DNA of 64,000 bases from Tuctoria greenei (Eukaryota; Streptophyta; Magnoliopsida; Poales; Poaceae). This document shows, in pieces, positions 53,599 through 64,000 of the stretch. A program made the position numbers and the translations under genes. The notes beneath the pieces are model-generated. The model worked only from the letters and a program-made list of their open reading frames with translations, was not told the DNA's origin and did not search any database. The stretch spans positions 117,458,866-117,522,865 of the forward strand of contig JAYESD010000010.1 of NCBI GenBank assembly GCA_036927565.1, in the 5' to 3' direction. How positions within the stretch are numbered: position 1 is the stretch's first letter; each line of letters starts with the position of its first letter.

Positions 53599-55809
53599 TG
53601 TAACACCCTAATCTTCTTTTAGCATGATGCATTGCATAACATTTTGATGTATAAATCATTAGTAGAACAAAAGAGAAGAAAAATAAAAGATAAACATATA
53701 TATACAAATATGTGTAGGTAGTAATAAAAGTGAATAGGAATATAAAATATATAATAGAAAATAAATATAATTAAATGGGAAATATATAAAAATAATAATA
53801 TAAAGTAAATGTATATAAAATATATATAAAAAAACCGGAACCTTCCAAAAGTTTCGGGGGGAAGCTTTGCTTCCACCCCGGAAGGTTCTGGGCAAGCCGC
53901 TACAAGGCACCAAGCATAGCTCGCCCCTGGTGCTCGCACGCGCCCGAGCCGGATGGCTCCAGCGCCATGCCGCGCCTGGTTCGTAACCGAGCCGGTCTCT
54001 ACCGCGTCCCTGTTGGCTATATAAGGAGTCGTAGGCCCCAGGGGTTTCAACACAAGCGATCTCTGTTCCAGCGCCGCCAGAGAAAAAGAACCCTAGCCGC
54101 CGGTAGGAAAACAGAGGCCGCGACCAGGGAGGAATATGAGGAAAAAAAGAGAAGAAGAAGAAGAAGAGGAAGAGGAGGAACGAGCCGCCGTCTGCCGAAG
54201 ATCATCATGCCGCTGTCGTTGTGCCACCGGAGGATCGCTGCGCTGTCTACTTCGTCTACGCTATGTCTCCATCCCGCGATCTTCAAAGCTGCCACATCTA
54301 CGGTAGGATATGTTTTTTGACATGAATTTTAGCAATGTATTAGATCTAATATCCGGAATTAAATCGTAGTTGCACCTATCTATTTTATTTCAGCAACCTT
54401 AATTCTCGCTAAAACCCCCGTAAACTCGCATGAACACATATGAACTAGTTGCATCTAATTAATAAACAACTGTAGATAATTAATTATCGAACCTTGCATG
54501 CATTCATGTCATTGCATATTGATTAATATGTGTGCATCGTGTTGATTCGTATGTATTTTATTGTATTTGTGTGATCACGAGTAGAAAGACATGCTCAAGA
54601 GGTCGTGTACGAGGATTTCCAGAACCAAGACTTCGAAGCACTTGAGCAACCCCATCCGTCGGAGCAAGGCAAGTGTCCTTGTGGATTGGGTTGGATGTTA
54701 TGGTGGTTTGCTTGACTTAGATCTAAGGACCGGTTCATGCGAGAATATGCCAGGACAATAGTGCCACCACAAGGCCAAGTATGGGTGCGGCGTAGCTGAA
54801 TAATTAGGAGTGCTACTAGTATTGTATGAACCATTGGATGGCACGGTGAATGGAATTCGAGTAGGGCTACCCTGGGATCCACATGGCACACGAGGGGGCT
54901 CGTGGGTGGGAGAATGGAGATTCAAACCTGCCGGTGAAACCTTAGTGGGTCTGTACATACTAGTAGTCCCTTTGGAAAGGCTATTTTGTAATCTCTTGGC
55001 CACACACCGATGGGAGGGTGAGACGGCATAATGAAGGTTCCTTAGTCATCGAAAGGTGATGAAATCACGAATATGTGGGTAAAGTGGTATAACCTCTGCA
55101 GTGTGTATAACTATCATGATAGCCGTGCTCTCGGTTAAGAGCACCTGGATGACCTACATGATTAGAATTGGACTTGGGATTTCTGGATGGTTTGGTATGG
55201 GTTTGGTTTTGGTTTTGTCACATGAGTATAGTCGGTCTATGGAAGAATATGGAATTGGCATATGGTATTAAATTAATTGTTGGCTGCTATTAAATGAATT
55301 GTGATGGTAAATGAGAATGTTGGATTCATGATATGGTAATTACTTGGGTTATGAAGGGAAATAAACTCGCATAGACATGATAGGCTGCTTTTACATGTTT
55401 ATGAACTGTACTTTCCTGCAATTAGCCATTTTATGTCCATCTTTTTGTTTAGCTACATGTCATCTATTCCCACACTTGCTGAGTACGACATTTACTCACC
55501 CTTGCAATTCCCCCGCCAACAGCTACAGGAGAAACTTGGGAGTACCCTAAGGATCACGTGAAGTACTAAGTTGCGTACCGCCGTCAATTGCCTGTGGAAT
55601 GGAGTCTTGCTACTTAGTTTACTTTCCGCTGCAATAATTAGAGTCTTATCATTCATGAACCATTAGATTATTGTAATAAGATACTTATTTACTATTTGAG
55701 ACGTGGTTAAATTATGTATATCGTTTGTGATGCATCTATGTATGTGTGATGAACTTCCTGGGCACACATATATGCTATACTTGGTTCATATTCGGAACCG
55801 AGTGTCACA
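53599..55809 (+). repeat. 5' LTR of C
   Basis: A/T-rich first 230 bp with many ATATA runs; hairpin GGAAGCTTTGCTTCC near 53858-53872; TATA box CTATATAAGG at 54018-54027 with a GC-rich transcribed part after it. 54590-55180 is similar to D (inverted at 31900-32480). Frames within it, such as 53967-54320, are not supported as genes. Confidence 0.85.
54018..54027 (+). promoter_or_regulatory. TATA box of C
   Basis: GCTATATAAGGAG in a GC-rich context, repeated in the 3' LTR at about 62651-62660. Confidence 0.6.
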
Positions 55810-55812
55810 AAT

Positions 55813-55826
55813 CGGTATCAGAGTTG
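55813..55826 (+). other. Primer-binding site of C
   Basis: CGGTATCAGAGTTG, initiator-tRNA type with two changes from TGGTATCAGAGC, three bases after the LTR. Confidence 0.75.
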
Positions 55827-56424
55827 CGTTGATCATAGGACGCAAGCCTAGGTAGAATGGACACTCTAGAGCACATAGGAACACTCCTCTAATATGCTAT
55901 TTTCAAAATTTCTTGCTGCTTTTTTTATTTCATCATTTCAGCCACCAAAAAGTGGTGATTGCTGCTGCGTTTTCAATGTGATTTTCAGCTGTGTCTTATG
56001 GTGCTCGCTGCTGTTTTTGCTGCTTAAGGCCTTGTTTGGCACAGCTTCTCCTGCAGCTTCTTCATAAAAATAAGTTGAGGGTGTGCCAAACAAGAAGCTT
56101 CTGTAACAGCTTATTCGTTCAGCTACTTCTTAAAATGAACTAAAAACAGGACATAAGCAGAAGCTACTTTCCACCAGCTTTTCAAACAAGCTGCTTTTGT
56201 AATAAGTTCCAGCGGTGCCAAACAGTACCTAAATCTTTGTGAAAAGTGTGTGTTTTTGCTGCTGTATGTGTGGGTAAAATCATTGTGCTAGCTGCTGTGT
56301 TCTCTTCCTCTCTTTTCCTTTCTTTTGGACAGCTGCGCCGCTCTTTTCCCATTATTTTGACTGCTGCAATTTTCAGATTTATGTTACATTGTTCTCTCCT
56401 CTAATGTACTCTTGTTTTCTATAG
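55827..56424 (+). other. Leader of C with an inserted MITE
   Basis: Untranslated, T-rich; GCTGCTG-type short repeats on both sides of the MITE. TTTTCTATAG directly before ATG 56425 looks like a splice acceptor. Confidence 0.5.
56026..56231. mobile_element. hAT-type MITE
   Basis: About 206 bp bounded by imperfect inverted repeats AGGCCTTGTTTGGCAC and (reverse) AGGTACTGTTTGGCAC, with internal inverted AGCTTCT/AAGCAGC motifs. GGCCTTGTTTGG is the usual end of a common grass hAT MITE. An 8-bp target duplication is not clear. Confidence 0.6.
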
Positions 56425-57308
56425 ATGCCGATCACTAGGAGTACAGCACACAAGAGCACTTGTCTGCCGCCCCTTGGAGGTGGGCTTAACCCCATTGAGC
56501 TTGACAAGCCGAAGCAAGAGGAGGAGAATATCAAGCCCGAGGAGGAGGAAGCTAACCAGTCGAACACTATGGAGGAGGATCTGGAGGAGTATGAGCCGTA
56601 TGAGGAGGATATGGACGAGGATCCTAATGAGGAGTACTACGTACCAGCTTCAGGAGAGGAGGAAAACGGAGGTGAAGATGAAGGAGATCACAACCCAATG
56701 CAAATGAGAATGGACACAACAGCCACGAGTTTCCCCATGTTGAGGAGCTTTGGATCACCGAAACTGAAGGAGGACATGCATCACTGGAACTAACGGAATT
56801 CCTTCATTCCCATTGCATGTGTGCTAATTACTTTGTGAAGAAAGTATCTCGTCCTGGACGCGATGAATGGCATGCTGAGGTTCTCATTTTCTTCACTAAC
56901 AAAGTGGTCTCATGGCATTATGCTCCCACCTGGAGGTCTACTCAAAAGGATGCTACGGATGATGCTGCATGGGCGGCAATCACAAGTTTGTGCAATACCC
57001 GCCCCTTTGAGCTTGAGAATACCATGCTTGAGCTACACCCTCAGCGGGAGAGTGGTACGGGGAAGATAATTGGACCACAAAAGGCTTCAGACAATTTGCT
57101 AGCGATGGATAGGTCTCAAAAAGCATTATTGGACATGATCAATCGCTATGCAACTGCACAAGGAGAGATCCACTATCTTTGCAAGGAGATAGCTTGGTTG
57201 AAAGCCAACTTGGAGATGAAGGAATGTGAAGCAAGAGGAGAACTGTGGTCACCTAAGCGAATCTGGTCCCCTACATCACCATGGCACAACCCCATCACAT
57301 CCGCGTAG
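56425..57308 (+). pseudogene. Extra ORF ahead of gag in C
   Basis: Two frames, 56425-56793 and 56817-57308, apparently one protein of about 290 residues split by a frameshift and stop near 56790. N-terminus acidic (EEDLEEYEPYEEDMDEDPNE), C-terminal part with WHYAPTWRSTQKDATDDAAW and a heptad-like tail (AQGEIHYLCKEIAWLKANLE). No gag or pol motif; I cannot name the domain, though proteins like this precede gag in some grass Del elements. Could act as a separate early product. Confidence 0.55.
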
Positions 57309-57656
57309 CCAAGGGCGCCCTCACCACCTCACAATTAGGAATTTAAGTCCCCTATGAGTATTTTGTAATAAGAACGCTTAGATTGTATTAGTTTTAAATA
57401 GTGTGGTGTGCTGAATTTGGTTGGTATTTGCTTGTGTGCTTGTGTGCTTAGTTGCGAGTTGTGGGACACCTCGGCGAATGTCCACATCCACATATAGTAG
57501 AGAGTTGTAGGATGCTTCGGCAGTTGTCCACATCCTATAATAGGGTTCTAGTATTAATAAGAGAGTTGCTTAGTTACATATACCTTGATGCATATAGTTA
57601 GAACGTTTCTTTCCAAATTCTAAATTCTTCTGTCTCTTCCCTTCTTTCGCCAACAG
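57309..57656 (+). other. Gap between extra ORF and gag of C
   Basis: About 350 bp with no gene. 57465-57485 and 57505-57535 are similar (GAGTTGTGGGA / GAGTTGTAGGATGC, CACCTCGGCGAATGTCCACAT), an imperfect duplication. Ends in CCAACAG before ATG, a possible acceptor. Confidence 0.5.
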
Positions 57657-58620
57657 ATGTCGAGGACTCGCAACCAGAGGAATGCCAATAGTGAGGAGGA
57701 GAACGATGGAGCACCTCAAAACAACAATGGACAAGGGGCTATCAACCTTGAATAGCTGATAGCTATGAAGAACCAGCTTATGCAGGCCATGATACAGACT
57801 ATGGGACAACTGCAAGCTGACAACAACAATTAGCCTCACATGGCGCCGCCACCCCCGCCACACCACAACCATTTGGGAGAGTTCATGAGGACCAGGCCGC
57901 CTACCTTTGCTCAAGCCACAGATCCAATAGAAGCTGATGATTGGCTGAAGTCCATGGAGAAGAAACTTGCTATTGTCCAGTGCACTGACAGAGAGAAGGT
58001 CCTTTTTGCCTCACACCAGTTAGTTGGAGCCACTGTAGATTGGTGGGAATCTCTTTGCAATGCACACGCAAATCATGAAGGAATCACATGGGCTGAATTC
58101 AAGCAGAGAATTCGTTCTCACTATGTACCTGAGGGAGTTATGATACTGAGAAGGCAAGAATTTGAAAACCTCGGGCAAGGAAAGATGAGTGTGAGTGAGT
58201 ATCTCAATAAATTCACTCAACTGTCAAGATATGCTCCATGAAAAAATCGGAACTGATAGCAGAAAGTAGTATTTGTTTATGAGGGGTCTCAACAATGAAA
58301 TTCATGTCCAGTTGCTAAATAATGACATTGCAAACTTCCAGAAGCTGGTTCACAATGCATTGTGATTGAGAACAAGGTTAGTAAGATGGAGGAGGACAAT
58401 AAGAGGAAGATGCAACATCATGGACAACCGCAAGGAAGCAATGTCCATCCTCGTTATGTGCCACCAACTGCACCATACTACAACCCATCTGCTCCTGCAT
58501 ACCGCGCTGCTTATCCACCGCACCCAAATCAGCCACCGCAGCAACGCCCCGCCATGCAAGTGCCTCGCTATCCTGTGCCTCCGGTGCCACGTCCTAACAT
58601 GGCGGCTAATGCCCAAAATT
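57657..58620 (+). pseudogene. Gag of C
   Basis: From ATG 57657: Asn/Gln-rich start, TAG at 57753-57755 and 57831-57833, then the retrotransposon gag domain 57840-58241 (DPIEADDWLKSMEKKLAIVQ, ATVDWWESLCNAH, FKQRIRSHYVPEG, SVSEYLNKFTQLSRYAP). After a frameshift, a Pro/Ala-rich basic part (58362-58622). The TAG at 58621 precedes the zinc knuckle. Capsid protein of a Del-type element. Confidence 0.82.
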
Positions 58621-58622
58621 AG

Positions 58623-59399
58623 TTGCGCCCAAACTTTCCTAGTGCTATAGGCGACAAGACATGCTATGTGTGTGGAGAGGCCGGGCACTTTGCAGGTCAA
58701 TGCCCCAAAAGAAGCTATGGACTGATGAACAATGCACCAAGGCCAGACTACCCACGGCCAAAGGGAGGAGCACCGCAAGGCAACCGTGGACAGCAGAACT
58801 TTGCTAGTGGCAACGTGAATCATATCTCTACTGAGGAAGCCCAACAAGCTGATGATGTCAAGATTGGTATGTTCCTCGCCAACTCCAACCCAGCAACTGT
58901 TTTATTTGATTCTGGAGCATCTCATTCATTCATCTCATAAAAGTATGTTGCCAAGTATAATCTGCCTGTATCTCACATGAAGTAAACTATGCTAGTAAGT
59001 TCTCCTGGCGGAGAGATGAGGACAAATGTAGTATGTCCGAAAGTAAGCATTAAAGTAAGGAGGGTAGACTTTCTCCCAAACCTCATAGTCCTGGACTCTC
59101 AAGGAATAGATATAATACTTTGAATGGACTGGCTGAGCAAGTATAATGGAATCATTCAATTTCCCGAGAGGACTGTGCAGTTGACAAGTGAACACAGTAC
59201 ACGCATCGAAGTTGAGGCAGCCCAACCTGCAAGAGAGAAGGCTATGCTGAATCACGTGGAAGGTGTGACATTGGAAAGCATCCCGATTGTTCGCGAGTAC
59301 CCAAATGTGTTTCCAGATGAGTTTCCAAGTATGCCACCTGACATAGAATTTGCCATTGAGTTGATACCCAGAACTGCACCTATAGCTAAGAGGCCGTAG
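58623..59399 (+). pseudogene. Zinc knuckle and protease of C
   Basis: Zinc knuckle CYVCGEAGHFAGQC near 58663-58704 (C-x2-C-x4-H-x4-C). Protease VLFDSGASHSFIS with intact Asp-Ser-Gly near 58903-58938, directly followed by a stop (58938-58940). The rest runs in other frames to 59399 (GMDWLSKYNG near 59121, then ANVFPDEFPSMPPDIEF-type linker). Broken. Confidence 0.82.
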
Positions 59400-60254
59400 A
59401 TGCCTCCTAAGGAATTAGCAGAGCTCAAGAAGCAAATTCAAGAGCAGCTAGAGAGGGGGTTTATACGCCCAAGCTCATCCCCGTGGGGAGCACCAATACT
59501 CTTTGTAGATAAGAAGGATGGAACCCAAAGTATGTGTGTGGACTATAGGTCTCTCAACGAAGTGACGATTAATAACAAGTACTCGCTGCCCCGTATAAAG
59601 GATTTGTTTGACCAAATGAAGGGTGCCTGTATTTTCTCCAAGATCAACTTGCAGTCAGGATACTTTCAAATGAAGGTTAGACCATTAGATATACCCAAGA
59701 CGGAATTTCGGACACAATATGGGTCATATGAGTACACCGTTATGTCATTTGGATTGACGAACGCGCCTGCGTACTTTATGTATCTCATGAATAAGGCCTT
59801 CATGGAATATCTGGATAAGTTCATCGTAGTGTTCACTGATGACATTATGATATATTCGAGAAGCAAGGAAGAACATGAGGAGCACTTGAAGCTTACATTG
59901 CAGAAACTACGGGAACACCAGTTGTATGCCAAGTTCAGCAAATGTCAATTCTGGTTACGGGAACTGTAATTTTTGGGTCATATCATCTCTGGAGGAGGAG
60001 TATCGATTGACCCAGGAAGTGTAAGGGACGTGTTGAAATGGGAACCACCCTATATTGTAAAGGAAATTAGGAGTTTTCTCGGAATGACTGGATATTACCG
60101 CCGGTTCATCAAGGACTTTTCCAAAATAACCAAGCCAATGATAGAATTGCTAATGAGGGGGAAAGCATTCCAATGGACTCCAGCTTGTCAGGACAGCTTT
60201 GAGGAGCTAAAGAAGAGGTTAACCACCGCACCAGTCTTAGTTTGCCAGATGTGA
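59400..60254 (+). pseudogene. Reverse transcriptase of C
   Basis: Preceded by TAG 59397-59399. Motifs: MCVDYRSLNEVTINNKYSLP, FSKINLQSGYFQMKV, VMSFGLTNAPAYFMYLMNKA, VVFTDDIMIYSRSKEEH, then after TAA near 59967 FLGHIIS and SFLGMTGYYRRFIKDFS. Motif A has Asn where the catalytic Asp is expected (KINLQSG), so the enzyme would be dead even without the stops. Confidence 0.85.
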
Positions 60255-61072
60255 GCAAAAGCTTTGATATCTATTGCGATATATCGAGACAGGGACTTGG
60301 ATACATGCTCATGCAAGAAGGTCAAGTGGTAGCCTATGAATCAAGACAATTAAAGAAACATGAGAAGAATTATCCTACACATGATCTCGAACTTGCAGCC
60401 GTAGTGCATGCCTTGAAGATTTGGAGACATTACATTCTTGGTCACAGGTGCAAGATTTACATGGATCACAAGAGTCTCAAGTACATATTCACTCAAACGG
60501 ATTTGAATTTGAGGCAACGAAGATGGTTGGAGCTCATCAAGGATTATGATGTGAGAATCAATTATCTCCCGGGGAAGGCTAATGTCATGGCCGATGCTTT
60601 GAGTCAAAAAGGAGTAAGTCACCAGCTCACGGTTCGGGAGTTGCCACCCGAACTGTGCAAGGAGTTTGAACGGTTAAATATTAGATTTGTGAATGAGATG
60701 AGGATAATGGAGTTAAATCCGACCTTGGAGCAAGAAATCCGAGAATGTCAGACCAAGGATGAGGAAATCAAGAAAATCAAGGAAAGGACCCAGGAAGGGA
60801 GAGAATTCAGATTTGATGAGGATGACCAAGGTACTCTATGGCTTGAAAAGAGGATTGTTGTGCCTAATGTGAAGCACCTCCGTGAAACAATATTAAAGGA
60901 GGCGCATGATTCACCTTACTCAATCCATCCCGGCTGTACGAAGATGTACAAAGGCTTAAAGACATGTTATTGGTGGGTTAGCATGAAAAAGGACATAGCT
61001 GAATATGTAGCTTTGTGTGATGTGTGCCAACGAGTCAAAGCTAAACATCAAAGGCCAGCTGGACTATTGTAG
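60242..61072 (+). pseudogene. RNase H and integrase zinc finger of C
   Basis: 276 open codons: FDIYCDISRQGLGYMLMQEG, YPTHDLELAAVVHALKIW, IYMDHKSLKYIF, LPGKANVMADALSQK (RNase H), then integrase HPGCTKMYKGLKTCYWW and CDVCQRVKAKHQ (zinc-binding). A one-base shift near 60245 separates it from RT and TAG follows at 61070. Confidence 0.85.
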
Positions 61073-62116
61073 CAATTGAAGATTCCGGAATGGAAGTGGA
61101 AAGAAATTGGTATGGACTTCATAGTTGAATTATCATGAACCCAGTCCGGATATGACTCGATATGGGTTATTGTGGATCGGTTGACCAAATTGGCTCATTT
61201 CATTTCTGTCAAGACCATATATAACACCGCGAAGCTATCATAATTGTATATGGAGCATATTGCATGCCGACATGGAGTTCCGAAGAAAATAGTCTCATTC
61301 CGAGGTTCTAAGTTCAACTCTAGGTTTTGGCAGAAACTGCATGAAGCCACAGGTAGAATTTTAGCTCAGCATATCACCCGCAAACACATGGACAAACTGA
61401 GAGGACAAATCAAATATTGGAACATATGTTGAGAGCTTGTGCTTTGAAGCATAGACGCAGCTGGGACAAAAGCTTACCATATGCGGAATTCTCATATAAC
61501 AATAGTTACCAAACAAGTTTGAAGATGTCACCCTACGAAGCACTATACGGAAGGAAGTGTAGGACACCTTTGTTTTGGAATGAGACAATAGAGAATCAAG
61601 TATTTGGACCTGATGTGTTACAAGATGCTGAAAGGCAAGTTCAAATAATACGTGAAAACCTAAGGGCTGCACAGTCTCGACAAAAAGGCTATGAGGATAA
61701 TAGATGAAGGAATCTGGCATTTGAAGTTGGGGATTTTCGTATACCTCAAAGTGTCACCTATCTGAGGTCAACACCAGTTTAACGTCAAAGGAAAATTGGC
61801 ACCTCGTTATATCGGGCCATTTAAGATTTTGGATAAACGAGGAGAGGTAGCATATCGACTTGAGCTGCCACCATATCTCTCCAATGTACACGACGTGTTC
61901 CACGTATATCAACTCAAGAAGTGTCTGAGAGTGCCGGAATAACAGGTGTCGATGGACGAGCTAGAACTTCAGGAGGATTTGTCCTATGTAGAGCAACCGA
62001 TCAAAATCTTAGACGTGAAGGAAAGAGTCACGAAGAATAAGAGTTTTCATTGGTGCAAAGTGCAATGGAACCACCATACGAAAGCCGAAGCTACGTGGGA
62101 ACATGAAGAAGCCTGA
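61073..62116 (+). pseudogene. Integrase core and chromodomain of C
   Basis: Integrase core in broken frames: WKEIGMDFI near 61103, ACRHGVPKKIVSFRGSKF near 61262 (second Asp altered), SYNNSYQTSLKMSPYEALYG near 61485. Integrase C-terminus near 61770-61920 (YIGPFKILDKRGEVAYRLEL, LSNVHDVFHV). Chromodomain about 61975-62115: VEQPIKILDVKERVTKN and VQWNHHTKAEATWEHEE, with the aromatic cage partly present. Chromodomains guide such elements to heterochromatin. Many lesions. Confidence 0.82.
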
Positions 62117-62187
62117 AGACAGAATTTCCTCATCTTTTCTCCACGCTATCAAATCTCGAGGGCGAGATTCATTTTAAGGGGTAGGTT

Positions 62188-62753
62188 TGTAACACCCAAA
62201 TTTTCTTTTAGCATCATGCATTGCATAACCTTTTCATGCATAAATCATTAGTAGAACAAAAGAGAAGAAAAAAAGATAAACATATATATACAAATAGTAG
62301 GTAGTAAGAAAAGTGAATAGGAATATAAAATATATAATAGAAAATAAATATAAACAAATGGGAAATATATAAAAAATATAAATCAAATGTATATAAAATC
62401 TAAAAAAAGAGTTTCCAGAACCCTCCGGAAGTTTCCGGGGGAAGCTTTGCTTCCACCCCGGAAGGTCTCGGGCAAGCCACTGCAAGGCACCGAGCGGGGC
62501 TCACCCCTGGAGCTCTCCCGCGCCCGAGCAAGTCTGCGTGTTCCACACGTGCCAGCGCGCCTGACGGAACGTGATCGAGCCGGATGGCTTCAGCGCCGTG
62601 CCGCGCCCGGTTCGTAACCAAGCCGGTCTCTGGTACCAGGTCCCTGCCGGCTATATAAGGAGCCATAGGCCCCAGGGGTTTCGACACAAGCGATTTCTGT
62701 TCCAGCGCCGCTAGAGAAAAAAACCCTAGCCCCCGGTAGAAAAATAGAGGTTG
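62188..62753 (+). repeat. 3' LTR of C, truncated by B3
   Basis: First 566 bp of an expected 2.2 kb. Matches 53599-54110 with changes, including roughly 80 extra bases near 62515-62585. Hairpin GGAAGCTTTGCTTCC near 62440. TATA box near 62651. Confidence 0.85.
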
Positions 62754-63622
62754 TGATGAGGACATCAACACCCTCGAGACATCCACACCAACTCAGCTAC
62801 TAGTTTATGGTCCGATCACTCGCGCTCGTGCACGTCAACTAAACTATGAGGTGAACTCATTCTTGGCCTTATGTCCATCTTATCTAGACCGTGGAACTAC
62901 GTGCTTTCTTATTTTGCTTAGGAACAATGGAGAGGAGCCAATGGGAAGGGAATTCGCGCAGACGGGATTTGGACAGCAGAACAGTACCAACTTGTGACGG
63001 CCACCACGATTTCATACGAACTCCGATATGGGCGTTCAAGTACTTCCTGGAAAGATTATCAAGTCTACTTTCAAACAGATCTGGCCTCATGTCCATATCT
63101 ATTTGGAGTCGGCCGCAATAGTTATTTTAATACCAAGACCTTTTTCTGTCCATGGTGCTGCATCACCAAAATTGGGCCCATGGCCCATGTATCGTTTGGA
63201 GTCCATTAGGGGACTCATGATTAGGGTTTCTCATGACCCTAGGGAGGTAATAAATAGTAGCAGCCGCCCTCATTAGCTGGTGGGTTTTGTTTATTCGTAA
63301 GTTAGCTTCTGCTGCTTCCTTGTACATGCGCGTGTCGACTAGATCGCCCGTCTACTTGTATCCAGAACCCCACTTTAGATTGATTCAATAGATAAGTGAT
63401 TGTTCTTCTTGTTCTTGCGTGTTCTTCGATTGCTTGCAGGAACAAAGGCCCTCGTGGTCAGGTTGATTGTGCGCCAGCAAGATCAATACAACTTCGGAGT
63501 CCGTGTACCGATCGCTAAGGCGCATCGTCTTGGGGACGGTGTAGTCGGATCGCCAACGTCTTCTCCTCCACAAATCGAACCCTCCTATTCTCATCGAAAG
63601 ATCGGGAACCAAGATCCTATCA
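62754..63622 (+). repeat. 5' LTR of B3
   Basis: Full length with TGATGAGG/CCTATCA ends. It is 869 bp like B1; B2 LTRs are 3 bp shorter. Confidence 0.9.
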
Positions 63623-64000
63623 AGTGGTAATCAGAGCAACGTTAATCGGTGAGAGTGCTACCATTACTTTTCTTTCCCTGTTATCATCCTATAGTCTAGA
63701 AAAAGCCCCAAAAAAATACCAGATCTGTTTTTTTTCCATTATTCCTAGACCATTGTGCCTTTTACTTTCTCCACTTAGTCAAGACTTGTTGAGTTCATGG
63801 TTGCTTCGACGATTCAAGTTGCTGGTCTTTAGTTTTGCACCACTGGAGTTTTGAGTTCGTGTCACATTCGGTCACCTAGTTCGAGTCAGATTCGTAGTTC
63901 GAGTTCGAGTCGGATTACTAGTTTGAGTTTGAATCAGATTGCTACTTTGAGTTTGAGTCGGTTTACTAGTTCGAGTTTGAGTCGGATTACGAGTTCAAAT
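62754..64000 (+). mobile_element. Chromovirus B3, 5' LTR and leader, cut by window end
   Basis: 5' LTR 62754-63622 (869 bp), primer site TGGTAATCAGAGC 63625-63637, leader to the window end with the GAGTTTGAGTCGG array starting near 63855. GGTTG at 62749-62753 is one copy of the expected target duplication. Gag-pol would follow outside the window. Frames within the LTR are not genes. Confidence 0.9.

Larger units (their letters stand above)
53599..62753 (+). mobile_element. Tekay/Del chromovirus C, decayed
   Basis: 5' LTR 53599-55809 (2211 bp, TGTAACACCC...GTGTCACA), primer site 55813-55826, extra ORF, gag, pol with chromodomain, polypurine tract about 62171-62187, and 3' LTR from 62188 cut at 62753 by B3. 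Coding regions carry many stops and frameshifts, and the LTRs have diverged, including an insertion of about 80 bp in the 3' one. So C is older than the B copies. It interrupts the Copia element. Confidence 0.88.

Noticed and set aside
53967..54320. An Arg-rich protein of 117 codons.
   Set aside because: It lies in the transcribed part of the C LTR and is not kept in the 3' LTR copy.
40640..62753. An endogenous pararetrovirus.
   Set aside because: All RT regions come with integrase and RNase H in Gypsy or Copia order, and LTRs are present; no movement or capsid motifs of caulimovirids seen.

Overview
The window is plant nuclear DNA, almost certainly from a grass (Poaceae), and consists almost wholly of nested LTR retrotransposons. 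I see no intact host gene, no rRNA or tRNA gene and no bacterial feature. The grass assignment rests on the element types: a Tat-lineage Gypsy element with an antisense ORF of the 'putative gypsy type transposon' (PF04195-like) family, chromoviruses with TGATGAGGACATC and TGTAACACCC LTR ends, an Athila-type pol, a SIRE-like Copia element and a hAT-type MITE. Letters A to H below are my own family labels.

Layout, left to right. (1) 1-1095: 5' end of a minus-strand Gypsy element H, inserted in E1. (2) 1096-34375: E1, a minus-strand element whose 5' LTR (1926-3240 + 34166-34375) is split by D, a Tekay/Del-type solo LTR (3241-3841 + 31907-34165). D is split by A (3842-31901, minus strand), a Tat-type element of about 12.9 kb once its insertions are removed. 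A is split by two copies of chromovirus B: B1 (5174-12792, minus) and B2 (22127-29655, plus). Target-site duplications support three of these steps directly: A in D (ATCAC), B1 in A (TCTTG), B2 in A (ACCAC). (3) 34482-36053: LTR and primer-binding site of E2, a second E copy lying head to head with E1. (4) 36054-40440: low-copy-looking DNA with pieces of cellular genes: a UBC9 (SUMO E2) pseudogene with introns and two exons of an ARGONAUTE PIWI domain, among GC-rich and hairpin repeats. (5) 40640-44024: Athila-type pol remnant F, minus strand. (6) 44025-47943: G, a non-autonomous relative of B with its own unusual ORF. (7) 47944-48567: deleted B LTR fragment. (8) 48568-53598: SIRE-like Copia element, minus strand. 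(9) 53599-62753: C, a decayed Tekay/Del chromovirus with 2.2-kb LTRs and a chromodomain, whose 3' LTR is broken by B3 (62754 to the window end).

How the parts relate. B2 keeps one open gag-pol frame of 1548 codons but has His for Asp in RT motif A, so it looks full-length yet catalytically dead. B1 has stops and frameshifts. In family B the end of pol runs into the 3' LTR, and the polypurine tract is itself coding. That overlap and the LTR ends recall the centromeric CRM lineage, so this could be pericentromeric DNA; this is an inference. G shares LTR termini, pol tail and gag leader with B but lacks protease, RT and integrase, as expected of an element mobilised in trans. In A, gag-pol (minus) and a second intron-containing gene (plus) converge on a 1.26-kb spacer. 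The captured UBC9 and ARGONAUTE pieces are the least ordinary content of the window.
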